Below are positions 1-8,751 of a stretch of DNA of 33,418 bases, one piece after another. A program made the position numbers and the translations under genes. Position 1 is the first letter of the stretch. Every line of letters starts with the position of its first letter. The stretch spans positions 1-33,418 of the forward strand of contig NZ_JAMGBG010000178.1 in assembly GCF_023516595.1 (NCBI RefSeq), read 5' to 3'. Source of the stretch: Streptomyces neyagawaensis. GTDB lineage: Bacteria > Actinomycetota > Actinomycetes > Streptomycetales > Streptomycetaceae. Under the pieces are notes generated by a model. That model made no database searches and had not been told where the DNA came from. It was given only the letters and a program-made list of their open reading frames with translations.

Positions 1-261
1 CGGCTCACCGCCCTGCCAGGCGGCCTGGCCGCGGGGGCGGCACACGCGCGTGCGGCCGACGAGGAGCCCGCGGAGCAGCCTCCGAAGCCGGCCAGGCCCG
101 CCCGTCCCGCGCAGCCCGCCGACAAGCCGGGCCCGGTGCCCCGACCCGACGCGCCCCGGCCGGGCCGCCGGCCCATCCCCACCCCGGGCGAGGTGTTCCC
201 GCCGAAGCGGAAGCCGGGCGCACCGCCGACGAACCCGCCCCACCAGTTGGCCGCCGTCTAG
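1..261 (+). CDS. C-terminal fragment of a Pro/Ala-rich protein (5' end outside window)
   Basis: Frame 1 is open from the window edge to a TAG at 259-261, giving 86 residues. The first ~18 residues are Ala/Gly/Leu-rich. A Pro-rich, charged tail follows, with repeated A-R-P, R-P-A-Q-P and P-R-P-D elements, and it ends in H-Q-L-A-A-V. No catalytic motif or membrane segment is visible in what remains. Codon usage has the expected G/C third positions, which favours a real gene over a chance opening. It ends 19 nt before the next start, on the same strand. The tail looks like a disordered extension; the function cannot be named from this fragment. Confidence 0.5.
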   Translation, partial: RLTALPGGLAAGAAHARAADEEPAEQPPKPARPARPAQPADKPGPVPRPDAPRPGRRPIPTPGEVFPPKRKPGAPPTNPPHQLAAV

Positions 262-268
262 CCCTGGC

Positions 269-274
269 TACCCT
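269..274 (+). promoter_or_regulatory. -10 element of a leaderless promoter
   Basis: TACCCT fits TANNNT and lies 6 nt before the ATG at 281, where no Shine-Dalgarno exists. Transcription would start at or next to the start codon. The same hexamer with the same spacing occurs before the minus-strand gene starting at 25684. No clear -35 is present. Confidence 0.5.
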
Positions 275-280
275 GGACGC

Positions 281-457
281 ATGGACTACGTCTCCGCGCT
301 GCTGCCCCCCTTCGTGATGGCCGCACTGTTCATCGCTGTGATCAGGGTGATCGTGAAGACCCAGGGCGGCCCCAACAAGGCCAAGGAGGACGCGGCCGTC
401 GACGCGGCGCTCGCGCGCGCGGACCACGCCCGCCCGGCCTCCGACGGCGACCGCTGA
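281..457 (+). CDS. Small single-pass membrane protein, 58 aa, function unknown
   Basis: The ATG at 281 gives a 58-residue protein. A hydrophobic segment at about residues 5-24 (from S-A-L-L-P-P-F to V-I-R-V-I-V) is followed by a short charged cytoplasmic tail rich in Lys, Ala, Asp and Arg. There is no Shine-Dalgarno. A -10-like TACCCT lies at 269-274, six bases before the ATG, so the transcript is probably leaderless. A longer reading in this frame from 50 is rejected because its upstream part lies antiphase inside the preceding gene. A strong terminator follows at 512-552, so the gene ends its transcription unit. Small membrane proteins of this kind are conserved upstream of the lsr2-clpC region in streptomycetes; no function is assigned. 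Confidence 0.75.
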   Translation: MDYVSALLPPFVMAALFIAVIRVIVKTQGGPNKAKEDAAVDAALARADHARPASDGDR

Positions 458-511
458 GGCGCACCGCCCCACGACCGCTGAGGCTCACCACCCCACGCCT
501 CGCACCTCAAC

Positions 512-552
512 GGCGTACGACTCGTGTGTTTTTCGAGTCGTACGCCCTTTTT
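512..552 (+). terminator. Rho-independent-type terminator
   Basis: A perfect 13-bp inverted repeat has arms 512-524 and 534-546 and a 9-nt T-rich loop. It is followed by C and five T (547-552). A hairpin followed by a T run is a canonical intrinsic terminator, unusually complete for a high-GC genome. It lies 55 nt after the small membrane-protein gene and 31 nt before the BlaI-type gene, so it separates the two. A dual role as an operator is possible but unsupported. Confidence 0.85.
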
Positions 553-582
553 GTTCACCTTCTCCGGATATCGTGCGGAACT

Positions 583-1065
583 GTGCCTCGCCCATTGGGA
601 GAACTCGAAGACGCGGTCATGACGCGGGTGTGGAAGTGGAACCGCCCGGTGACCGTTCGGGAAGTCCTGGAAGATCTGCAACAGGAACGGTCCATCGCGT
701 ACACGACGGTGATGACCGTTCTGGACAATCTCCATCAGAAGGGCTGGGTCCGCCGGGAGGCGGAAGGCCGGGCCTATCGATATGAGGCGGTCTCCACGCG
801 TGCCGCCTACGCGGCCGCTCTCATGAACGAGGCCTGGTCGCAGAGCGACAACCCGGCGGCCGCTCTCGTCGCCTTCTTCGGGATGATGAGCGAGGAACAG
901 CGGCAGTCCCTCACCGACGCCGTACGCATCGTGCAAGGTCCCGAAGCGCTCGCGCCGCCCGCCCCCGATGTCGAAACCCCTGCCGAAACCGGCGCCGAAT
1001 CCACCGAATCGTCCGGCGAAACCAGGGGCACCCCCGGCCAATCCCCGGACCACCCCGGGCGATAG
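583..1065 (+). CDS. BlaI/MecI/CopY-family winged-helix regulator
   Basis: This is a 160-aa DNA-binding protein. Residues ~1-80 match the BlaI/MecI winged helix: L-G-E-L-E, then W near residue 12, the helix V-R-E-V-L-E-D-L, and the recognition helix/wing A-Y-T-T-V-M-T-V-L-D-N-L followed by G-W-V-R-R-E and R-A-Y-R-Y. A dimerisation helix region and a ~35-residue acidic, Pro/Thr/Glu-rich tail follow. I chose the GTG at 583 because the family's conserved start (P-R-P-L-G-E-L-E) begins there; the frame stays open upstream only into terminator DNA. TATCGT at 569-574 makes the message nearly leaderless. No BlaR/MecR metallopeptidase sensor is adjacent, so any inducer mechanism differs from the bla/mec systems. 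Its targets are unknown. Confidence 0.88.
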   Translation: MPRPLGELEDAVMTRVWKWNRPVTVREVLEDLQQERSIAYTTVMTVLDNLHQKGWVRREAEGRAYRYEAVSTRAAYAAALMNEAWSQSDNPAAALVAFFGMMSEEQRQSLTDAVRIVQGPEALAPPAPDVETPAETGAESTESSGETRGTPGQSPDHPGR

Positions 1066-1068
1066 CGT
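1063..1068 (+). promoter_or_regulatory. -10 element of a leaderless promoter inside the upstream stop codon
   Basis: TAGCGT lies 6 nt before the ATG at 1075. Its first three bases are the TAG of the BlaI-type gene. No Shine-Dalgarno is present between them. The same hexamer precedes the Ppx gene at 25743-25748. Confidence 0.45.
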
Positions 1069-1074
1069 CCGCTC

Positions 1075-1614
1075 ATGCCAGCAGAGAGTCCCGAAGTCAC
1101 CGCTAAAGCCCTCACCGTCCGACGGGCTCGGACCAGCGATGTCCCGCACGTACGCCGGCTCCTCGACTCCTACGTCCAGCGCCGCATCCTGCTCGACAAA
1201 GCGACGGTGACGCTTTACGAGGACATCCAGGAGTTCTGGGTCGCGGAGCGGGGCTCCGGCGCGGACGCGGAGGTCGTGGGCTGCGGGGCGCTGCACGTGA
1301 TGTGGGAAGACCTCGCGGAAGTCCGCACTCTCGCGGTGAACCCGGAGGCCAAGGGACTCGGGGTGGGTCACCGGTTGCTGGAGAAGTTGCTGGAGACCGC
1401 TCGCTGGCTGGGTGTTCGCCGCGTTTTCTGTCTGACCTTCGAAGTCGAGTTCTTCGCGAAGCACGGCTTCGTGGAGATCGGCGAGACGCCCGTCGACACC
1501 GATGTCTACGCGGAGCTGCTGCGTTCCTATGACGAGGGCGTCGCGGAGTTCCTCGGTCTCGAACGAGTGAAACCGAACACCTTGGGCAACAGCCGGATGC
1601 TTCTGCATCTGTGA
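1075..1614 (+). CDS. GNAT-family amino-acid N-acetyltransferase
   Basis: The 179-aa GNAT fold has an N-terminal beta strand A-L-T-V-R-R-A and the family pair I-Q-E-F-W-V-A-E then V-V-G-C-G-A-L-H. Acetyl-CoA-binding motif A is V-N-P-E-A-K-G-L-G-V-G-H-R-L-L (~residues 85-100), and the closing F-F-A-K-H-G-F-V-E-I-G is typical of the ArgA-like branch. The architecture matches the short stand-alone N-acetylglutamate synthases that feed arginine synthesis in actinobacteria (glutamate + acetyl-CoA to N-acetylglutamate). That substrate is a family-level inference. The start is 9 nt after the BlaI-gene stop with no Shine-Dalgarno. TAGCGT at 1063-1068 overlaps the upstream stop codon and suggests an own leaderless promoter in addition to read-through. 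Confidence 0.85.
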   Translation: MPAESPEVTAKALTVRRARTSDVPHVRRLLDSYVQRRILLDKATVTLYEDIQEFWVAERGSGADAEVVGCGALHVMWEDLAEVRTLAVNPEAKGLGVGHRLLEKLLETARWLGVRRVFCLTFEVEFFAKHGFVEIGETPVDTDVYAELLRSYDEGVAEFLGLERVKPNTLGNSRMLLHL

Positions 1615-1806
1615 TCGTCGGGCGATCGACAAGGACCGACGGCTTCCGAAGGAGCCTCAAGCGCTATTCCGGTGCGAGCGCCTTGCCCGGGTTCCCTATG
1701 TCCGAAACGCGCATGTTTTCGGTCTGCCCCGGGCTCCCCGGTCTCTCCTCGCCCTCTCCCCGGTCTCTCCCAGGGGTTTGTGTTTTTCCAGGAAAAGCGG
1801 TTTGCT

Positions 1807-1835
1807 TTCCGACGTACTGCAGTACTGCATATAAC
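1807..1835 (+). promoter_or_regulatory. Probable lsr2 promoter with overlapping palindromes
   Basis: TATAAC (1830-1835) is a good -10, and TTCCGA (1807-1812) could be a weak -35 at 17-nt spacing. Between them lie the perfect palindrome GTACTGCAGTAC (1814-1825) and an overlapping one, GCAGTACTGC (1819-1828), made of tandem GTACTGCA copies. A leader of roughly 60 nt would result. The local AT-richness is notable for this genome and could allow Lsr2 autoregulation. The palindrome is also a candidate repressor site. The rest of 1615-1806 holds only C/T-rich direct repeats. Confidence 0.5.
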
Positions 1836-1903
1836 AGGGGACGTGAAACAGCGGCGGGCGCCGCAGGTCCTCCGCCCCATAGTTATCGATGAAAGGAAAT
1901 CCG

Positions 1904-2239
1904 GTGGCACAGAAGGTTCAGGTCCTTCTTGTCGACGACCTCGACGGCGGCGAGGCGGACGAGACCGTGACGTTCGCGCTGGACGGCAAGACGTACGAGA
2001 TCGACCTCACGACCGCCAACGCGGACAAGCTTCGCGGCCTTCTCGACCCCTACGTCAAGGGTGGTCGGCGTACCGGAGGTCGTGCTGCCGGCGGGCGCGG
2101 CAAGGCCCGTGCCGCTTCCGGTGGCAGCCAGGACACCGCGGCCATCCGCGCCTGGGCGAAGGAGAACGGCCACGAGGTCAACGACCGCGGTCGTGTCCCC
2201 GCCGCCATCCGCGAGGCCTACGAGAAGGCCAACGGCTGA
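1904..2239 (+). CDS. lsr2: Lsr2 nucleoid-associated protein (xenogeneic silencer)
   Basis: Lsr2 is a 111-aa histone-like protein that bridges AT-rich DNA and silences horizontally acquired and specialised-metabolite genes. The N-terminal oligomerisation domain begins M-A-Q-K-V-Q-V-L-L-V-D-D-L and contains F-A-L-D-G-K-T-Y-E-I-D-L. A basic Gly/Arg/Ala linker (~60-75) leads to the C-terminal DNA-binding domain I-R-A-W-A-K-E-N-G-H-E-V-N-D-R-G-R-V-P, whose R-G-R is the AT-hook-like minor-groove contact. The GTG at 1904 is preferred over the in-frame ATG at 1889 because GAAAGGAAA at 1891-1899 is a well-placed ribosome site and the product then begins with the conserved sequence. The 3' end overlaps the convergent gene by 22 nt. 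Confidence 0.97.
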   Translation: MAQKVQVLLVDDLDGGEADETVTFALDGKTYEIDLTTANADKLRGLLDPYVKGGRRTGGRAAGGRGKARAASGGSQDTAAIRAWAKENGHEVNDRGRVPAAIREAYEKANG

Positions 2240-2898
2240 GACTCGGACGGTCCGGTGCTCGCGCGCCGCAGCCGGACGCGGTGGCAGTGCGTCGCCACCG
2301 TGTCCACCACCCGTACGAGGTCGGGGGTGCCCGCGGTGCCCCCCAACGCCGACATCGTCGGCAGCGAGGCTTCGACCTCGCGTCCCGGCTCGGGGGGCCG
2401 CAGCCAGACGGCGGCCCCCTGCGAACCGGTGCCCTCCTGCATGCCCCCGCGCCCCGTGGCCCCGCCCGCGGGTGCCGGCGCCTCGATGTGACCGCCCGTC
2501 CCCACGGCTGTGAGGTCCAGGTCGAGGCCGCCCCAGTCCAGCCACTCCAGCAGCCCCGGCACCTCCTCGGCGCCGCCCGCCGCGACCAGCAGCCACAGCC
2601 GCCCGCCGCGCAGCGCCACCGGCGAGCCCGGTCCGGGAATCGGGCCCAGGTGCCGCAGCGCCGCGAACCCCGCCTCGGCCGGCACGTCGAGCACATCGAA
2701 GCGCAGCCCCGTAATGAGATGTACGGGCGTCCCGGGCACGGTCGCCCACCCGAGATCGTTCTCGTACCACTGCCGTACCGCCTCGCACGGGAGATCGCCC
2801 GGGGCGTCACACGGGATATCGCCCGAGGAATGGCCCGAGACATCGCCCGAGATGTCGCTCGGGTCGAGCGGTCGGCGGGGAAGGGGGACGATGGCCAT
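2218..2898 (-). CDS. SCO3374-family protein of unknown function
   Basis: This 226-aa protein is recognised as the family that sits between lsr2 and clpC in streptomycetes. The conserved core runs from R-W-Y-E-N-D-L-G-W-A-type sequence (~residue 43) through G-L-R-F-D-V-L-D-V-P-A-E-A-G and W-L-L-V-A-A-G to A-A-V-W-L-R-P-P-E-P-G and A-T-H-C-H-R-V-R-L. The R-F-D-V-L-D-V-P stretch recalls bifunctional primase/polymerase-like folds, but no complete catalytic triad is evident. The ATG at 2898 gives M-A-I-V-P-L-P-R-R-P; the longer reading to 3000 has no better start. Residues ~12-35 come from a degenerate DNA repeat (SGDI/SGDV-like). The last 22 nt overlap lsr2 tail to tail, so the transcripts are antisense at their ends. 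Confidence 0.8.
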   Translation of the reverse strand: MAIVPLPRRPLDPSDISGDVSGHSSGDIPCDAPGDLPCEAVRQWYENDLGWATVPGTPVHLITGLRFDVLDVPAEAGFAALRHLGPIPGPGSPVALRGGRLWLLVAAGGAEEVPGLLEWLDWGGLDLDLTAVGTGGHIEAPAPAGGATGRGGMQEGTGSQGAAVWLRPPEPGREVEASLPTMSALGGTAGTPDLVRVVDTVATHCHRVRLRRASTGPSESQPLAFS

Positions 2899-3110
2899 GT
2901 CAGCAGCAACCACACAAAGGGGCCCGGAGTTACGCTGGGTGTCGATGTGGATGCACAGGGTGCAGGGAAAGGGGGCGTTCAGCGGTGGGTAGCGACGCAA
3001 GGATGTTCGCCCTTAGCGGAGGGAACCGGTGCACCCGGCATGGAGTGTCAGTCCCTGCGGGTAAGACATCCCTAGTGGGAGGGGGCGACGCGCAGGAAAG
3101 GCCGTCTCAC

Positions 3111-3124
3111 GTTCGCCATCGGCG
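3111..3124 (+). promoter_or_regulatory. ClgR operator upstream of clpC
   Basis: GTTCGC-CATCG-GCG is a perfect match to the published streptomycete ClgR operator, GTTCGC-N5-GCG. ClgR is a transcriptional activator of ATP-dependent protease genes (clpP1P2, clpC, lon). The box lies about 240 nt before clpC. A possible -10 TAACTG follows at 3140-3145, which would put the box over the -35 region of that promoter. Confidence 0.8.
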
Positions 3125-3155
3125 TACTGATGGTGGGGGTAACTGCCTGGCCTGC

Positions 3156-3183
3156 GGGAACATCGTCTCGCACCATCGGGTTG
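3156..3183 (+). promoter_or_regulatory. Sigma-R-type promoter upstream of clpC
   Basis: GGGAAC (3156-3161), 18 nt, then GTTG (3180-3183) follows the sigma-R pattern GGGAAT-N18-GTT with one -35 mismatch. Transcription would start near 3190 and give a leader of about 170 nt. A weaker relative (GGGAAC-N18-GTG) lies at 3021-3047. The rest of the 463-nt gap between the SCO3374-type gene and clpC contains no convincing ORF. Confidence 0.6.
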
Positions 3184-3340
3184 GAGCAGATGTCGGCGTT
3201 CGGGACCCAGGAGGCAGCAACTTCTGTCTCCGCGAGAGCGGAGGTGAACCGGACTGTGTCGGCAGTTGGAATGAGCGGTCCCCGCTTGCGGGACTAAGCT
3301 GCGGAAGGACAGAGAGGGGAGCGTCCCCTTACTGCCTGAC

Positions 3341-3354
3341 CGCTCTGAGGAGCG
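3341..3354 (+). promoter_or_regulatory. clpC ribosome-binding site inside a small hairpin
   Basis: The Shine-Dalgarno GAGGAG (3347-3352) is 9 nt before the clpC ATG. It is flanked by a perfect 5-bp inverted repeat, CGCTC (3341-3345) and GAGCG (3350-3354), with a 4-nt loop. Half of the ribosome site is therefore paired in the folded form. This could tune translation, or be fortuitous. Confidence 0.4.
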
Positions 3355-3361
3355 ATTAACG

Positions 3362-5887
<2,526 letters not shown>

Positions 5888-5912
5888 TCCGCTGCGCGAG
5901 GCTTGAGCGTTC

Positions 5913-5955
5913 AAAGGGGCTGCCCCGGGACTTCGGTCCCGGGGCAGCCCCTTTT
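5913..5955 (+). terminator. clpC terminator, 19-bp stem with TTCG loop
   Basis: A perfect inverted repeat has arms 5913-5931 and 5936-5954 closed by a TTCG tetraloop. The stem begins with AAA and ends with TTT(T), so it can act in both directions. On the minus strand it would terminate the pseudogene whose stop is at 5982. Confidence 0.93.
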
Positions 5956-5981
5956 CGCGTGCCGGACGGCGTGTCTGGGCC

Positions 5982-7010
5982 TCAGAGCACGCTGTCCGAC
6001 CGTTCGACGACGACCGGCACCGGCAGAAGCCCGAGAACGCGCTCGGGGACCGCGTCGACGTCCGGCGCGAGGTGAATTGTGGCGGTCCGCAGGTTCGGAA
6101 AGAGCTCCGGCACTTTCGTGAGGTCCTCGGCCCCCGTGAACGAGTTGAGCCGTAGATGGGTGACGTTCAGCAGAACGGGGCCCGCTTCCCCACCGACGAC
6201 GTTCCAGTTGACGCGCAAATTCTCCAGGGCGGGCATCCGGGCGATCTCCCCGAAGTCGTCCGCGGTGAGCCTTTCGAGAAGCTTGGCAAGGCTCAGGGTC
6301 CTCACTGAGCGCAGTTGTCCGAGTCCGCGCAGAGCGGTGTGTTTGAGTGCGCTTCTGGTGAATCGCAGATACTCCAGCGGCAACCCGGGCGGAGGGCCTC
6401 GTCGACGGAATCGGCGCACAACGGGATACCGAGGTCCAACGCCCCCAGCGTCGGTGAAGCCGAGAGAACTTGAAGTGCGTGGGGCCTTTCCAGACCCGGA
6501 AGGCTATTCAAGGCGAGCCAGGTGAGCGGAAGTTCGGTCAACGGCGTCAGATCGTCGACGTGGGGACGGGTGCCGTAGATGTCCAGATGAGTGAGCCGGT
6601 CCTGACCTCTCAGGAAGTCCTGATTCCGCAGAATTCGGTTGTCCCGGACGACGAGGGCGCGCAGTTCTCGGGCGTGCTCCGCCGAGTGGACGCTGACGTA
6701 GAGATCGTCCGCGGGAAGTCGGCGATGATCTCCTCGGCGTATCGGCGGGTGTCGAACCGGTGCCAGGTCCAGGCGAGCTGGGCGCGCACCGGCGGGAACG
6801 GGTGGGACCGGAAGCGGGCGAGGACGGGCAGGGCGGCGTCGGTGCCCACGAGGGACGCGGCGAGGACGACGGCCCGCGCCTCACGGGTCCGGAAATCCGT
6901 ACCGGTCTGTCGACGAGTCCCGCGCCCGCGCCTTCATGGACGAACAGTTTTCTGATCAGCGGTGTCACCAGGCTGGACGCCAGGCGCAGACCTAAGACCG
7001 AGGACTCCAG
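5982..7010 (-). pseudogene. Remnant of a NACHT/leucine-rich-repeat (NLR-like) NTPase
   Basis: Minus-strand fragments in different frames add up to the two ends of one large protein. The N-terminal piece (7010 to ~6890) reads E-S-S-V-L-G-L-R-L-A-S-S-L then R-K-L-F-V-H-E-G-A-G-A-G-L-V-D-R-P-V-R-I-S, the typical start of streptomycete NACHT proteins. It then jumps, with a frame change near 6880-6900, to a C-terminal HEAT-like stretch (L-A-R-F-R-S-H-P-F-P-P-V-R-A-Q-L-A-W) and leucine-rich repeats (L-T-W-L-A-L-N-S-L, Y-L-R-F-T, L-E-N-L-R-V-N-W-N). Two single-base losses break the repeat part, near 6711-6714 (F-P/A-D-D-L-Y) and near 6384 (R-P-G/L-P-L-E-Y). The whole NTPase (Walker A/B) centre is deleted. 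The original start codon is not preserved (CTG at 7010). The last intact frame (6419-5982) ends with TGA. Intact relatives are signalling ATPases, some of them antiphage. Confidence 0.8.
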
Positions 7011-7442
7011 TTCGTTCCCCCCCAGGTGTGGTGGATCACGGCTCAGCCCAGGAGCACCGTTGAATTCGTGGGGGCCGGGTGCGTAGTCCGGGTCACATTT
7101 GGGTGGGGGGTCTTGGGGTGGGGCGGTGACATGGGGCATAGGGCCTGCGTCACGTACTAGGGGGAATAGTTGCGGGGCCATGGTGGGGCAAATCGGACTT
7201 ATGGTGCATTGTTTGGGTGGGTGTGGGTTGAGGCGCCAGGGTTCAGGGGTTTTGGGGGTTCACGTGGTGAGTGGGAGGGGTGGGGGCTTGTACGGCCTTG
7301 TGTCGTAGATGGGGGGTTTTGGGGGGCGGGGGAAGTGCGGGTACCAAGGGACATGCCATTCGGCGGTCGCGGTTGAGCGCCGGGTGGTCTCGTGTGCCTC
7401 CCGAGGCACCGGTCCCTGTCTCCGTCCCCCGTGAGGTCATCC
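7011..7442. other. G-rich non-coding spacer with G-quadruplex motif
   Basis: This 432-nt stretch between the NLR remnant and the M23 peptidase has no credible ORF. The + strand is strongly G/T-biased, with many runs of G. The best quadruplex motif is at 7311-7341: G6-N4-G6-N1-G5-N6-G3. A small hairpin (7394-7399/7404-7409) precedes the M23 gene. A TACTAG at about 7156-7161 is a possible -10 without a matching -35. I searched for the ydaO/c-di-AMP riboswitch often placed before streptomycete wall hydrolases and did not find its conserved core. Confidence 0.5.
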
Positions 7443-8051
7443 ATGTCGCAGCGCGTTCGCTCCCCCCGTACCCGTATGTCCGCCCTTCGTTTCCGTGCCG
7501 CCGTGGTGGCCGCCGGAGTGGGAGTCTCGGGTGTGCTGGGCGTCGGGGTCGCGGCCGCGGCCGGCAGCGCTCAGAGCGCCGGCACCGTCCAGACCTCGGG
7601 TGTCGCCCAGGCCGCCGCGGCCAAGAAGGCGACCTCGTGGGTCACGCCCGTCAAGGGCTACAAGCTCAGCGCCCGCTACGCCCAGGCCGGCAACATGTGG
7701 AACTCCACGCACAGCGGGCAGGACTTCGCCGTCAAGAGCGGTACGGCCGTCTTCGCCGCGCACGGCGGCACCGTCGTCAAGGCCGGCGGCAACGGCGCCG
7801 GTGACGGCCCCGCGTACGGCAACGCCGTCGTCGTCAAGCACGGCAACGGCCAGTACTCGCAGTACGCCCACCTCTCCCGCGTTCAGGTGAAGGTCGGGCA
7901 GATCGTGAAGACCGGGCAGCGCATAGCCCTCTCCGGCAACACCGGTAACTCCAGCGGGCCGCACCTGCACTTCGAGATCCGTACGACCGCGAACTACGGC
8001 TCCGCCGTCGACCCCGTCGCCTTCCTGCGCGGCAAGGGCATCACCCTCTGA
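7443..8051 (+). CDS. Secreted M23 (lysostaphin/LytM-type) metallopeptidase
   Basis: This 202-aa Zn endopeptidase is predicted to cut peptidoglycan cross-bridges outside the cell. A signal peptide occupies ~residues 1-45: an Arg-rich n-region, a long Ala/Val/Gly core and A-A-A-A-G. The M23 domain follows a short linker and starts W-V-T-P-V-K-G. Zinc ligands are H90 and D94 (T-H-S-G-Q-D-F) and H176 of H174-L-H176-F-E; H143 (Y-A-H-L-S) completes the site. The fold ends with V-D-P-V-A-F-L. The ATG at 7443 is chosen because GAGG (7433-7436) lies 6 nt upstream; the frame is open further 5' without support. The protein is compact, with no LysM or other wall-binding module. It converges with the TetR gene 19 nt beyond its stop. 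Confidence 0.93.
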   Translation: MSQRVRSPRTRMSALRFRAAVVAAGVGVSGVLGVGVAAAAGSAQSAGTVQTSGVAQAAAAKKATSWVTPVKGYKLSARYAQAGNMWNSTHSGQDFAVKSGTAVFAAHGGTVVKAGGNGAGDGPAYGNAVVVKHGNGQYSQYAHLSRVQVKVGQIVKTGQRIALSGNTGNSSGPHLHFEIRTTANYGSAVDPVAFLRGKGITL

Positions 8052-8070
8052 CCGACGGCGTGACGCGCCC

Positions 8071-8691
8071 TCAGGCCCCCGGCGTGCCCGTGTGCGCCTG
8101 GGTCACCAGATCGATCGCGACCTCCAGGACGGCCTTGCGCTTGTCCTCGGGGTCGCCTTCGACGTCCCGGAGCACGAACATCCCGGCGTGCATGGTGAAC
8201 AGGGCGCTGATGCAGCGGACCTGGTCCGTCAGGGCGGCGTCCGGCTCCTTGATGGTGTCGATCAGGCGCAGCATGCGGTCCTTGAACGACTCGCCGACGC
8301 TCAGCTCCCGTACCGTCGCCTGGTTCTCCTGCATGAAGCGGAAGAGGGGCGCCACGTCGGCCAGGGCCTCGCTGTAGCGGCGCAGGATCTCCCGCTTGGT
8401 GTCGAGGGTGCGCGGCTGGTGGCCCGCCCACTCGATCAGTTCGTCGATCGGGCGCTGGAGGTCCTGGAAGAGGCTGACGAGGATGTCTTCCTTCGTCTTG
8501 AAGTGGTAGTAGAGCGCCGCCTTCGTCACCTCCAGACGCTCGGCGATCTCCCGGAGCGAGGTCTTCTCGTAGCCCTGCTCGGCGAAGAGTTCGAGGGCGA
8601 CGTCCTGGATGCGCTGACGGGTGTCCCCGCGGCGATGCCGCTTCGGTGCCGCGCCGGCAGGCGTCACGCCGTCGGCTGTCGTCTCGCTCAT
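8071..8691 (-). CDS. TetR-family regulator, probable repressor of the adjacent exporter
   Basis: The 206-aa protein has an N-terminal TetR DNA-binding domain: R-I-Q-D-V-A-L-E-L-F-A-E-Q-G-Y (~27-41), then T-S-L-R-E-I-A-E-R-L-E-V-T-K-A-A-L-Y-Y-H-F (~44-64). The helical ligand-binding domain that follows has no assignable ligand. It is divergent from the DHA2 exporter gene with 166 nt between the starts, and a large palindrome fills the spacer. Divergent TetR/exporter pairs are usually self-regulated repressors released by the exported compound. An equivalent pair exists in S. coelicolor (SCO3366/SCO3367). It was assigned by context and motif; the inducer is unknown. Confidence 0.93.
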   Translation of the reverse strand: MSETTADGVTPAGAAPKRHRRGDTRQRIQDVALELFAEQGYEKTSLREIAERLEVTKAALYYHFKTKEDILVSLFQDLQRPIDELIEWAGHQPRTLDTKREILRRYSEALADVAPLFRFMQENQATVRELSVGESFKDRMLRLIDTIKEPDAALTDQVRCISALFTMHAGMFVLRDVEGDPEDKRKAVLEVAIDLVTQAHTGTPGA

Positions 8692-8751
8692 CCTGCTACT
8701 CCTCGTCGCCGCGACCCCGGTGGTGGGTCAAGCCTCTGCCAAGCCCGCCGA

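Noticed and set aside
3021..3049. Second sigma-R/sigma-E promoter before clpC
   Set aside because: The -35 is good, but the -10 (GTGTC) departs from GTT, and for sigma-E the spacing is too long; kept only as a weak alternative.
2985..3359. 124-aa ORF just upstream of clpC
   Set aside because: It lies across the ClgR box and promoter, has no coding character or ribosome site, and ends inside the clpC leader.
6079..6955. Plus-strand ORFs over the NLR remnant
   Set aside because: No family motifs; minus-strand fragments align in order with NACHT-LRR proteins.
7100..7442. c-di-AMP (ydaO) riboswitch before the M23 peptidase
   Set aside because: This class often precedes streptomycete wall hydrolases, but its conserved core words and paired elements are not present here.
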